DNA from: an uncultured Candidatus Melainabacteria bacterium | GTDB lineage: Bacteria > Cyanobacteriota > Vampirovibrionia > Gastranaerophilales > Gastranaerophilaceae | Length of the DNA: 64,000 bases | Direction of reading: 5' to 3' | Assembly: GCA_934726055.1 (NCBI GenBank) | Contig: CAKVCZ010000009.1 | Location: forward strand, 43,343 to 107,342 | In this document: one piece after another, positions 1-7,972 of the stretch | How the letters are laid out: each line of letters begins with the position of its first letter | Position numbering within the stretch: position 1 is the stretch's first letter | The notes under the pieces: generated by a model | The model's database searches: none | What the model was told of the DNA's origin: nothing | The model's input: the letters and a program-made list of their open reading frames with translations, nothing else | Translations under genes and position numbers: made by a program

Positions 1-649
1 CTTTTTCAACATCAGGTAAGTTGTTTAAAATTCCTGTTGCCATAACTTTTTTTGTAGGATAAATAGCCCAACCAGGGATTTCTTGCATATCATACAAACC
101 GTTTAATTTTTCTAAAGTTGCAGAATTATCAACATCAATGTTAATTAATTGTGCTAAAGTAGCAAATACTTCAGCTTTAGTAATTTGTTGATCAGGACGG
201 AATTTTTTATCAGGGTAACCAATCATAACACCTTTAGCTGTAACATTATAGATGTATGATTTTGCCCAACTGCCTGAAACATCTGAATATTTGTTAGAAA
301 TTTTTGCTGTTGGTAAACCTAAACCTTCAGACATAGCATGTGCCATTTCAGAACGTAAAACCGGTTTTTTTGGATCGAATTTACCAATCATTTTTTCTAA
401 ATCTGATAATAGATTTCTTGCTTTAGTATCAACTAAAACATTTGTTTTTTCGTCAATAGACAAAACATCATCAGCTTTTAAAAGCTTTTCACCAACAACA
501 TAAACACCTTCAGTTTGTGTTGCTTGTACTTGCGAACCGAATAGAGTTGGATGAGCATAAGCTTCAACTGTTGCATTTGTAGCAGCGAAAGCACTTGATG
601 CACACATAACAACTGCAACGGTAGCAATTAATGTGTTCAATAATTTCAT
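1..649 (-). CDS. SLH-domain exported surface protein (3' part outside window)
   Basis: Reading the minus strand from the ATG at 649 gives 216 codons that run off the left edge, so the C-terminus is missing. Residues 1-22 form a signal peptide (basic start, hydrophobic core, Ala-Phe-Ala before the cut). Residues about 98-168 are S-layer-homology-like: an RSEMA element, then a YSDV...W...I...G.MIGYPD..F.P...ITKAE pattern at 121-161, with a further partial repeat from about 188. SLH modules anchor envelope proteins to cell-wall glycans, and in cyanobacteria they head outer-membrane porins, so an SLH-porin is possible, but the barrel part is not visible. AGGAG lies just upstream of the ATG. It is divergent from pyrH. 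Confidence 0.85.
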   Translation of the reverse strand, partial: MKLLNTLIATVAVVMCASSAFAATNATVEAYAHPTLFGSQVQATQTEGVYVVGEKLLKADDVLSIDEKTNVLVDTKARNLLSDLEKMIGKFDPKKPVLRSEMAHAMSEGLGLPTAKISNKYSDVSGSWAKSYIYNVTAKGVMIGYPDKKFRPDQQITKAEVFATLAQLINIDVDNSATLEKLNGLYDMQEIPGWAIYPTKKVMATGILNNLPDVEK

Positions 650-790
650 GTTTTTCTCCTTTTTCTTCCTGCTTATCATCATGAACTATAAATTTTACTA
701 ATAATACATGTTGGACAATTAAAATTATTATATAAATATAAAAAAAATACAATAGTTTTATAAAAATTTGAAATTTTATTAAGAAAATCA

Positions 791-859
791 TTGTAGATAA
801 GAGTTAGCACACAAAATATCTACAAATGTAAACTAAAATTTTATCGCTAACTTTACATT
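791..859. repeat. Two perfect inverted repeats with complementary loops upstream of pyrH
   Basis: A 9-bp arm at 791-799 is the exact reverse complement of 817-825. An 8-bp arm at 825-832 is the exact reverse complement of 852-859. The loop of the first contains GTTAGC (803-808) and the loop of the second contains GCTAAC (846-851), so the loops could pair with each other. The last arm overlaps the proposed -35 box of pyrH. This could be a DNA operator region for the divergent genes or a kissing-hairpin RNA; the sequence cannot decide. Confidence 0.5.
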
Positions 860-880
860 GGATTTTATTTAATGTACGAT
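852..880 (+). promoter_or_regulatory. Probable pyrH promoter
   Basis: TTTACA at 852-857 and TACGAT at 875-880 are separated by 17 bases. Transcription would begin near 887, leaving a leader of about 14 bases that contains the AGGAG at 891-895. The -35 hexamer sits inside the right arm of an inverted repeat. Confidence 0.45.
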
Positions 881-900
881 TTTAAATGATAGGAGTCTGT

Positions 901-1626
901 ATGGAAACTATAAAATATAAGAGAATTTTATTAAAAATAAGCGGCGAAGCATTACTTGGCGACCAAGAATTTGGTATAGATTACAAACCGGTAGAATTTA
1001 TAGCAAACGAAATAAAACAAATTCACGATATGGGCGTTGAAGTAGCTGTTGTAGTTGGTGGCGGCAACATTTTCAGAGGTATGAAAAATAGCACAAAACT
1101 TGGAATGGACAGAGCCTCAGGAGATTATGTAGGCATGCTTGCAACTGTAATGAATGCAATTACTTTACAATCAGCATTTAAAAATATAGGAGTGCCTTGT
1201 AGAGTGCAATCTGCAATTAATATGAATCAAATAACAGAACCATATATTAGGTTTAAAGCTCAAAGACATTTAGAAAAAAATCGTGTTGTAATTTTTGCAG
1301 CAGGAACAGGAAATCCATTTTTTACAACCGATACAGCAAGTGCTCTAAGAGCATCTGAAGTAAATGCTCAAGTAATGTTAATGGCTAAAAATGGTGTAGA
1401 TGGGGTATATACGGATGACCCAAATGTTAATAAAGATGCTAAAAAACTAGAAAACATTAATTATGATGAAATAATCAAAAACGATTTAAAAGTTATGGAC
1501 AGATCAGCTTGTGATTTATGCCAGCAAAATAATATTCCGATTATCGTGTTTGATTTCAAAGCAAAAGATGCAATCAAAAAAATAATTTTAGGCGAAAAAG
1601 TCGGAACATACGTAGGTAAACAATAA
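901..1626 (+). CDS. pyrH: UMP kinase
   Basis: Phosphorylates UMP to UDP with ATP in pyrimidine nucleotide synthesis; a cytosolic hexamer in bacteria. At 241 aa it has the usual length of the amino-acid-kinase-fold UMP kinases. Visible motifs are KISGEALLG (residues 12-20, phosphate binding), GGGNIFRG (53-60) and DRASGDYVGML (70-80, UMP site). I chose the ATG at 901 because AGGAG sits at 891-895; an in-frame ATG at 886 would add five residues before the conserved start and lies before that site. It is followed 18 bases later by frr, the usual bacterial order. tsf, the common upstream neighbour, is absent. Confidence 0.96.
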   Translation: METIKYKRILLKISGEALLGDQEFGIDYKPVEFIANEIKQIHDMGVEVAVVVGGGNIFRGMKNSTKLGMDRASGDYVGMLATVMNAITLQSAFKNIGVPCRVQSAINMNQITEPYIRFKAQRHLEKNRVVIFAAGTGNPFFTTDTASALRASEVNAQVMLMAKNGVDGVYTDDPNVNKDAKKLENINYDEIIKNDLKVMDRSACDLCQQNNIPIIVFDFKAKDAIKKIILGEKVGTYVGKQ

Positions 1627-1644
1627 TACAGAAAGAGGTATAAA

Positions 1645-2211
1645 ATGACAGAATCATTAGATGCATTATTTAAGAACGGTACTGAAAAAATGGAAAAAGT
1701 ACTAAATCAATTACACAGAGATTTTACAACAGTAAGAACAGGACGTGCTAACCCTGCTATGTTAGATAAAGTTATGGTTGACTACTATGGAGCACCAACA
1801 CCGTTAAAACAAATGGCTCAAATTACTGTTCAAGAAGGAACAACTCTTGTAATTGCTCCTTTTGATAAATCTGTCTTAAAAGAAATTGAAAAGGCAATAA
1901 TTAAAGCAGAACTTGGTGTTGCACCAAACAATGATGGTGTTTCTGTAAGATTAAACTTTCCACCTTTAACAGAAGAAAAAAGAAAAGAAATTACTAAAGA
2001 TGTTAAAAAATTTGGAGAAGATGCAAAAGTTGGAATCAGAAATGTTCGTCGTGATTTAACAGATGAATTAAAGAAAATTGAAAAATCTGAAAACTTACCT
2101 GAAGATATGGTAAAAGACAATCAAGATAAAATTCAAAAATTAACTGACAAATACACAGGAATTATTGACAAAGAAGTTAGCTCAAAAGAAAAAGAGGTTA
2201 TGACTGTATAA
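1645..2211 (+). CDS. frr: Ribosome recycling factor
   Basis: Splits post-termination ribosomes together with EF-G. The 188-aa length and the conserved RTGRANPAML segment followed by DYYG (about residues 32-50) are typical, as is the long, charged three-helix-bundle C-terminal half. An AAGAGG precedes the ATG by 6 bases. The stop codon overlaps the start of cdsA by one base, indicating translational coupling within the pyrH-frr-cdsA operon. Confidence 0.96.
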   Translation: MTESLDALFKNGTEKMEKVLNQLHRDFTTVRTGRANPAMLDKVMVDYYGAPTPLKQMAQITVQEGTTLVIAPFDKSVLKEIEKAIIKAELGVAPNNDGVSVRLNFPPLTEEKRKEITKDVKKFGEDAKVGIRNVRRDLTDELKKIEKSENLPEDMVKDNQDKIQKLTDKYTGIIDKEVSSKEKEVMTV

Positions 2212-3110
2212 TGGAAAACCTTTCTAAATCGGTACTTAGAATCATCACCGGATTTGTGTTCGGATTAATAGCACTTGCATGCATAATATTTGGTGGATTA
2301 CCATTATTAGTTCTACTATCAATTATTGTATATATCGGTGCGAGAGAATACGTAAAAATCCTTGAACATAAAGGTTTTTATCCTAGTTTAAAAGTAATTT
2401 TATTTGCAGATATTATTTTCGCAGCAATGGCATATTTCAATTGTTTTGAATTATTACCGCTTGCATTTACTATCAGTACAATGGTTGCTTTTATGTGGGT
2501 TTTATTTAGAGGAAAACAACCGTATATTGCAAATGTTGCAACAACAGCCATCGGATTCATATATAGCGGCTGGTTTCCTCTACATTTACTAATGTTACGC
2601 GATTTAGGATCTAATAATAATACTTCATTGCAAATGATATTAAAAACAGACATATTAAACGCAGGTTTAGGATATGTAATATTCATATTTTTACTTGTAA
2701 TCATGACCGATGTAGGATGTTACTATTTTGGAAGACATCTGGGTAAGCATAAACTGGCACCCGTAATCAGTCCGAATAAGACAATAGAAGGTTCTATTGG
2801 CGGTGCTATTTGTACTGTTATCGGCGGATTTATAATCGCCTATTTTATCAAATTGCCATGGAACTACGCCTTGGTTGCAAGTTTATTGGTTACAACTTTT
2901 GCTCAAATAGGTGATTTGTGTGAATCTATGATAAAACGTGATGCAGGAGTTAAGGATTCAGGTGATTTATTACCCGGTCATGGAGGTTTTTTAGATAGAA
3001 CCGACAGTTATATTTTCGTTATTCCCGTAATGTACTATTTCTTTAAATATTTCGTACAAAATCAAGATTTATTAAATAATATAACAAACTTAGTAAAAGG
3101 AATTTTTTAA
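2211..3110 (+). CDS. cdsA: Phosphatidate cytidylyltransferase (CDP-diglyceride synthase)
   Basis: Makes CDP-diacylglycerol from phosphatidic acid and CTP at the inner membrane, the branch point of phospholipid synthesis. The 299-aa protein has about eight hydrophobic segments and the family signature near residues 240-266 (SMIKRDAGVKDSG, then GHGGFLDRTDS), which carries the metal-binding acidic residues. Start and stop overlap frr and rnc by one base each. uppS, often located just before cdsA, is missing here. Confidence 0.94.
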   Translation: MENLSKSVLRIITGFVFGLIALACIIFGGLPLLVLLSIIVYIGAREYVKILEHKGFYPSLKVILFADIIFAAMAYFNCFELLPLAFTISTMVAFMWVLFRGKQPYIANVATTAIGFIYSGWFPLHLLMLRDLGSNNNTSLQMILKTDILNAGLGYVIFIFLLVIMTDVGCYYFGRHLGKHKLAPVISPNKTIEGSIGGAICTVIGGFIIAYFIKLPWNYALVASLLVTTFAQIGDLCESMIKRDAGVKDSGDLLPGHGGFLDRTDSYIFVIPVMYYFFKYFVQNQDLLNNITNLVKGIF

Positions 3111-3802
3111 TGCAAAAAGAGTTAGAAGAAATTTTTAACATAAAAATTACAGACGAAACTCTTTATAAAAAAGCCTTAACTCATCCATCTTATACTCAAG
3201 AAAATAACTTGGATTTTTTAGATAACTATGAAAGACTGGAATTTTTTGGAGATTCTGTTTTAAAACTTTCTGTGTCTGAAAAACTAATAAAAAAATATCC
3301 TAATATGCATGAAGGGGATCTAACAAAAATTCGTTCAATATTGGTTTCTGATGCAACTTTGGCAAAGATTACGGAAAAAATTAATTTAACACCATTAATT
3401 ATACTGGGAAAACACGCAGAAAAAGCAGGAGATAGAAGCCGTGATTCTATTAAAGCATGCACATTTGAAGCATTATTAGGTGCCTTTTATTTAGATGGGA
3501 AAAAAGAAGAAATCACAAAATATTTGAATGATGTTTTTGACCCAATAACGGAAGATGTAAAAAATAACTTTGCAAAATACAATGCAAAAGAATTATTGCA
3601 AGAATATACACAAGGGAAAACAAAAGAATTACCTATATACAAATTAGTAGAAGAAATAGGTCCTGCACATTCACCATCTTTCAAAATAGAAGTATTATAC
3701 CAAAACAGAATACTTGCATGTGCAACAGGAAAAAGTAAAAAAGAAGCAGAACAAAAATGTGCTTATGAAGCATGTAAAAAACTTGGAGTTATAAATGAAT
3801 AA
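3110..3802 (+). CDS. rnc: Ribonuclease III (with an altered active-site residue)
   Basis: Cleaves double-stranded RNA, including rRNA precursors. The 230-aa protein has an RNase III domain (about 1-150) with the signature NYERLEFFGDSVL (39-51; E44 and D48 are the expected metal ligands) and a C-terminal double-stranded RNA-binding domain (about 158-228). In the second acidic motif the usual ADxxEA reads ACTFEA (116-121): the Asp equivalent to E. coli D114 is Cys117 (codon TGC), while the Glu (E120) is kept. The rest of the fold looks intact. It overlaps cdsA by one base and rpe by eight. Confidence 0.9.
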   Translation: MQKELEEIFNIKITDETLYKKALTHPSYTQENNLDFLDNYERLEFFGDSVLKLSVSEKLIKKYPNMHEGDLTKIRSILVSDATLAKITEKINLTPLIILGKHAEKAGDRSRDSIKACTFEALLGAFYLDGKKEEITKYLNDVFDPITEDVKNNFAKYNAKELLQEYTQGKTKELPIYKLVEEIGPAHSPSFKIEVLYQNRILACATGKSKKEAEQKCAYEACKKLGVINE

Positions 3803-4445
3803 ACAAATTATCGTATCACCATCAATACTATCCGCAGACTTTGCAAATTTAGAAAGAGATATAAAATTAGTAGAAGATAATGGAGCCGACTGGATTCATG
3901 TTGACGTTATGGATGGACATTTTGTACCAAATATAACCATTGGCATTCCCGTTGTAAAAGCTCTAAAAAGATTCGCTAAAAAGCCTTTAGATGTACATTT
4001 AATGATAGATAATCCTGAAAAATATATAGAAGATTTTGCTGCATCAGGTGCGGATATCATCACATTTCATTATGAAGCGGTTAAACCTGAAGATATTGAA
4101 AACATTTGCAATAAAATAAAAAGTCTTGGTTGCAAAGCAGGCATTTCAATTAAGCCAAAAACCAATCAAAATGACTTGATACCGTACTTACAATTTGTAG
4201 ATATGGTGTTAGTAATGACAGTAGAGCCCGGATTTGGCGGACAAGAGTTTATGCACTACTGTGCTCAAAAAATTCCAACAATACAACAAAATGGAAAAGA
4301 AGATTTGATTATTCAAGTTGATGGAGGAATAAATAACATAACATCAAAAGTTTGTATTTCTTTGGGTGCAACATCTCTTGTAGCAGGAAGTTACATATAC
4401 AACAGTAAAGATGTTAAGCAAGCAATTGAATCATTAAGAGCTTAG
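3795..4445 (+). CDS. rpe: Ribulose-phosphate 3-epimerase
   Basis: Interconverts ribulose-5-phosphate and xylulose-5-phosphate in the pentose phosphate pathway. The 216-aa TIM barrel shows the family motifs: SPSILSADF (8-16), HVDVMDGHFVPN (35-46) with metal-binding His and Asp, DVHLM, EPGFGGQ, and DGGI with the second catalytic Asp. The start lies inside the last codons of rnc (8-base overlap), so translation is probably coupled. Confidence 0.95.
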   Translation: MNKQIIVSPSILSADFANLERDIKLVEDNGADWIHVDVMDGHFVPNITIGIPVVKALKRFAKKPLDVHLMIDNPEKYIEDFAASGADIITFHYEAVKPEDIENICNKIKSLGCKAGISIKPKTNQNDLIPYLQFVDMVLVMTVEPGFGGQEFMHYCAQKIPTIQQNGKEDLIIQVDGGINNITSKVCISLGATSLVAGSYIYNSKDVKQAIESLRA

Positions 4446-4447
4446 AT

Positions 4448-5449
4448 ATGGTAAACAAAGGACAAGTCTATAAAATTCATTCTGATTTTTACTATGTAAA
4501 CAGCGGCAATAACATATACGAGTGCAAATTAAGAGAAGTCTTAAAAAAACAAAAACAAAAAATTGTTGTTGGCGATTATGTGGAATTTGAAAACGGAGCA
4601 ATAGAAAATGTCTTGGATAAAAATAATTACATACCACGACCAAATGTTGCAAATATAGATCAAATTGTTATAGTATCCGCAGTAAAAGAACCTGAACTCG
4701 ATTTTAAACAACTAAACAGATATATTTGTTTTGCAAAATACTATAATATTCCAACAAAACTATGTTTTAATAAAAACGACTTATCCCTTGACGATTCAAC
4801 AATTCAAAAAGTATTCAAAATTTATGAACCACTTGGATATGACATTGTTTTTACATCAGCCTTGGAAAACGATGGTATAGAAGAATTTAAAGAAATTCTT
4901 GAAAATAAAATTTCTGTACTTTGCGGAAATTCAGGAGTAGGCAAATCCAGCTTAATTAATGCAATTAATCCTGAATGTAATTTAAAAACAAAAGCCATAA
5001 GTGAAAAAACTGAAAGAGGAACTCATACAACAAGACATTGTGAAATCATAAAAATAAGTGATACAATGCATATAGTTGATACTCCGGGATTTAGCAATTT
5101 GAAATTTGATTTTCTTTTACCAACAGAAATTGATGAACTTTTTGACGAAATTAAACAATATAAATCTCAATGCAAATTTGCTGATTGTTTGCACAATACA
5201 GAAGTAGGATGTGCAGTAATTGAAAATTTAAAAAATATTGATGAAACAAGATATGAAAGCTATTTAAATTTTGTAGAAGAAGCCAAAGAATACAAAGAAA
5301 AAATCAAGTATTCAGGAACAAAAAAAGAGAGAGAAACTCATTTTAAACAAAATCATGATAAAATAGCAGTAAAGATAAGTTCACGAAAAAGACAATCTGC
5401 AAGAAATACACAAAAACAAAACATACATAAAGAAATAAATGAGGAATAA
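4448..5449 (+). CDS. rsgA: Ribosome small subunit-dependent GTPase A
   Basis: A circularly permuted GTPase that checks late 30S assembly. The 333-aa protein has an N-terminal OB-fold (about 1-66), then the permuted G motifs: NKND (108-111) before the P-loop GNSGVGKSS (160-168) and DTPG (211-214). A zinc knuckle follows (C242, C247, H249, C255). The C-terminus is a long basic tail of about 40 residues. It starts two bases after the rpe stop, and the next gene starts directly after its stop codon. Confidence 0.95.
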   Translation: MVNKGQVYKIHSDFYYVNSGNNIYECKLREVLKKQKQKIVVGDYVEFENGAIENVLDKNNYIPRPNVANIDQIVIVSAVKEPELDFKQLNRYICFAKYYNIPTKLCFNKNDLSLDDSTIQKVFKIYEPLGYDIVFTSALENDGIEEFKEILENKISVLCGNSGVGKSSLINAINPECNLKTKAISEKTERGTHTTRHCEIIKISDTMHIVDTPGFSNLKFDFLLPTEIDELFDEIKQYKSQCKFADCLHNTEVGCAVIENLKNIDETRYESYLNFVEEAKEYKEKIKYSGTKKERETHFKQNHDKIAVKISSRKRQSARNTQKQNIHKEINEE

Positions 5450-6307
5450 ATGAACGAATTAATCGAACTTGTAAACAAAAAATTGGATGAATATTTACCT
5501 GTAAGCTATCCTGAAGAAATTTTTGAATCAATGCGATACAGTTTACTTGCAGGTGGGAAAAGACTTCGTCCGATAATGTGTTTGGAAGCATGTAAAGTTT
5601 TTGGCGGAGATATAGAAAAAGCTCTTCCGACCGCATGTGCATTTGAAATGCTCCATACACAAAGTTTGATTCACGACGATTTACCCTGCATGGACAATGA
5701 TGATTACAGACGCGGAAAACTTACCAATCACAAAAAATTTTCTGAATCAACAGCAGTTCTTGCAGGTGATGCACTAATAAGTTACGGGCAACAATTAATA
5801 ATAGATAAATCAGACCTACCTGCCGAAACAATTATAAAAATATTAAGAGAACATTCGCTCGCAGCAGGTGCATACGGAATTATTGCAGGACAAATTGTTG
5901 ATATTGCAATGGAAGGAAAACCTTATGATGAAAAAGTATTAGAGTATATTCATACACACAAAACGGCAGATTTATTTAAAGCTGCCCTAAAATCAGGTGC
6001 TCATGTTGCAAATGCCAATAATCAACAGCTAAAAACTATGGAAGATTTTGGACAAACTCTTGGTTTTGCTTTTCAAATTTGCGATGATATTTTAGATGAA
6101 ATTTCCACATTTGAAGAAATGGGAAAAACAATGGGTAAAGATAAAAAAGAAGGTAAATTAACTTATACTGCACTTTTTGGACTCGAAAAATCAAAATGTG
6201 AACTTAATTGCCTTTTAGACCAAGCTTATGATATACTAAAAAAGCAAAATATTAATTCAGAAATATTTAACAAAATAATTGAACAAATAAGAAAAAAGGG
6301 TAACTAA
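5450..6307 (+). CDS. ispA: Polyprenyl (farnesyl/geranylgeranyl) diphosphate synthase
   Basis: Condenses isopentenyl diphosphate with allylic diphosphates to give C15 or C20 isoprenoids. The 285-aa all-helical protein carries the first Asp-rich motif DDLPCMDNDD (76-85), followed by RRGK, and the second motif DDILDE near residue 213, plus the GGKRLRP substrate loop (35-41). The exact chain length cannot be set from sequence; the short DDxxxxD type fits bacterial IspA. GAGG at 5441-5444 serves as ribosome site, and the ATG abuts the rsgA stop. Confidence 0.9.
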   Translation: MNELIELVNKKLDEYLPVSYPEEIFESMRYSLLAGGKRLRPIMCLEACKVFGGDIEKALPTACAFEMLHTQSLIHDDLPCMDNDDYRRGKLTNHKKFSESTAVLAGDALISYGQQLIIDKSDLPAETIIKILREHSLAAGAYGIIAGQIVDIAMEGKPYDEKVLEYIHTHKTADLFKAALKSGAHVANANNQQLKTMEDFGQTLGFAFQICDDILDEISTFEEMGKTMGKDKKEGKLTYTALFGLEKSKCELNCLLDQAYDILKKQNINSEIFNKIIEQIRKKGN

Positions 6308-6792
6308 TGCAAATACAATCAATTCAACTGCTAAATACAGGCTTAGAAGCAATTACATCAGGAATAGTAGCTGCAACAATTGCACAAACAATAAAACTTT
6401 TGACAGATATAATAATCCACAAAAGGTTTGATTTTAGAGTTCTTACTACAACAGGAGGAATGCCAAGTTCACATTCGGCAGGTGTTGTAGGATTAACAAC
6501 AACAGTTGGAATAATTGGAGGATGGACATCCTTGGAATTTGCAGTATCTGTGGGATTGTCCCTTGTTACAATGTATGATGCAGCAGGTATAAGACGAGCT
6601 TCCGGCAAAATGGCTGTGTGTTTAAATAAAATGATGGAAGATTTCTACAAGAAAGATATAAATGCCGCAGGAACAAAATTAAAAGAAATGTTAGGACATA
6701 CTCCAAAAGAAGTCTTATGTGGTGCTCTTTTAGGTATTGCGTTCGCATTTTTCTACCATTCATTCTTATTACATTATTTTACTGTTTCATAA
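6307..6792 (+). CDS. Divergent PAP2 family membrane protein (YuiD-like)
   Basis: A 161-aa membrane protein of the divergent PAP2 (DUF212) family found in Firmicutes, Cyanobacteria and plants. It has the family motif GGMPSSHSAGVVGL (about residues 54-67) and MYDAAGIRRASG (about 92-103), with three to four hydrophobic segments. Related PAP2 enzymes dephosphorylate lipid phosphates. A role on isoprenyl or lipid phosphates would suit its position after a polyprenyl synthase, but the activity of this branch is not established. It overlaps the previous stop by one base and closes the operon. Confidence 0.88.
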   Translation: MQIQSIQLLNTGLEAITSGIVAATIAQTIKLLTDIIIHKRFDFRVLTTTGGMPSSHSAGVVGLTTTVGIIGGWTSLEFAVSVGLSLVTMYDAAGIRRASGKMAVCLNKMMEDFYKKDINAAGTKLKEMLGHTPKEVLCGALLGIAFAFFYHSFLLHYFTVS

Positions 6793-6830
6793 CAAATTTT
6801 GTATTGAATTTTGTAATAATTATATAAATT

Positions 6831-6858
6831 TTGAAAAATTTTTTGTTTATGATATTAT
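6831..6858 (+). promoter_or_regulatory. Probable efp promoter
   Basis: TTGAAA (6831-6836) and TATTAT (6853-6858) with a 16-base spacer, in the 96-base gap between two genes. This leaves a leader of about 25 bases carrying AAAAGGAGA before the efp ATG. Confidence 0.45.
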
Positions 6859-6888
6859 TTTTCCATAGATAAAATAAAAGGAGAATTT

Positions 6889-7449
6889 ATGATTTCAGTA
6901 AACGACTTAAAAACAGGCTTAACATTACAATTGGATGCAGGCTCATTATGGTCAGTAGTAGAGTTTTTACACGTAAAACCGGGTAAAGGTGCAGCTTTTG
7001 TAAGAACAAAACTTAAAAATGTTGAAACAGGACAAGTTGTTGAAAGAACATTCAGAGCCGGTGAAAAAGTTGCAAAAGCTATGTTAGATCGTCGTGATAT
7101 GCAATATTTATACAAAGAAGGTGATGGATACGTTATGATGGATTTGGAATCATACGAACAAATCACTGTAACAAAAGATCAAATTGGCGATAGCATTAAA
7201 TATTTAAAAGAAAATATGAACGTATCCGTTTTAACACACGAAGGTGCAGTAATTGGTGTTGATTTACCTGCCCACGTTGAATTAGAAGTGGTTAATACAC
7301 CTCCTGCTGAAAAGGGTAACACTTCTCAAGGTGGAACAAAACCTGCTGAAACAGAAACAGGTGCAGTTGTAAACGTTCCATTCTTTGTTGTAAACGGTGA
7401 TAGAATTAGAATTGATACAAGAACAAACGAATACCTTGACAGATGCTAG
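6889..7449 (+). CDS. efp: Elongation factor P
   Basis: Relieves ribosome stalling at polyproline. The 186-aa protein has the three OB/KOW domains and the exposed loop PGKGAAF with Lys33 at the tip, the site that EarP- or EpmA-type systems modify when it is Arg or Lys. No modification enzyme is encoded in the window. Strong AAAGGAG ribosome site. The order efp-accB-accC matches cyanobacterial genomes and supports the lineage inference. Confidence 0.95.
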   Translation: MISVNDLKTGLTLQLDAGSLWSVVEFLHVKPGKGAAFVRTKLKNVETGQVVERTFRAGEKVAKAMLDRRDMQYLYKEGDGYVMMDLESYEQITVTKDQIGDSIKYLKENMNVSVLTHEGAVIGVDLPAHVELEVVNTPPAEKGNTSQGGTKPAETETGAVVNVPFFVVNGDRIRIDTRTNEYLDRC

Positions 7450-7487
7450 TAAAATAGCAGTTTTGTTTGCAAGGGAAAGGAGTAATT

Positions 7488-7952
7488 ATGTCAAAATTTG
7501 ACTTAAAGTATCTTGAAAAATTAGCTAAATTAATGACAGATTCTGAATTGACAGAAGTTCAATTAGAGGATCAAGAGCAATCCATAATTTTAAAAAGAGA
7601 AAAACAACAAGCCGTTGTAGCTCAATCGGTTGCACCTGTTGTGCAAGCACATGTTACAACAAATGATACAACAGGTGTTGCACAAGCAACTGAAATAAAA
7701 GTAGAAGCTCCAAAAGCAGGCAGACCAATTAAATCGCCTATGGTTGGAACATTCTATAAAGCTGCATCACCGGATGCACCGGCTTTTGTTGAAGTTGGTT
7801 CGCTTGTAGCACAGGGCGAAGTTGTTTGTATAATAGAAGCTATGAAACTTATGAACGAGATTGAATCAGATTATTCAGGTAAGGTTATCGAAATTTGTGT
7901 AGATGACGGTCAACCTGTTGAATACGGTCAAGTTCTTATGTATGTTGAATAG
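7488..7952 (+). CDS. accB: Biotin carboxyl carrier protein of acetyl-CoA carboxylase
   Basis: Carries biotin between the carboxylase and transferase half-reactions of acetyl-CoA carboxylase. The ATG at 7488 is preceded by AAAGGAG; an earlier in-frame ATG at 7467 lies before that site and is rejected. The 154-aa product has an N-terminal helical part, a flexible Ala/Val/Thr-rich linker (about 41-78), and a biotinyl domain with EAMKLMNE, where Lys120 is the biotin attachment site. Confidence 0.96.
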   Translation: MSKFDLKYLEKLAKLMTDSELTEVQLEDQEQSIILKREKQQAVVAQSVAPVVQAHVTTNDTTGVAQATEIKVEAPKAGRPIKSPMVGTFYKAASPDAPAFVEVGSLVAQGEVVCIIEAMKLMNEIESDYSGKVIEICVDDGQPVEYGQVLMYVE

Positions 7953-7972
7953 AATAGTAGGGATTTTATAAT

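Noticed and set aside
564..791. Minus-strand open frame of 75 codons covering the start of the SLH gene
   Set aside because: It overlaps the SLH signal-peptide codons in another frame and has no ribosome site; composition is that of an AT-rich shadow frame.
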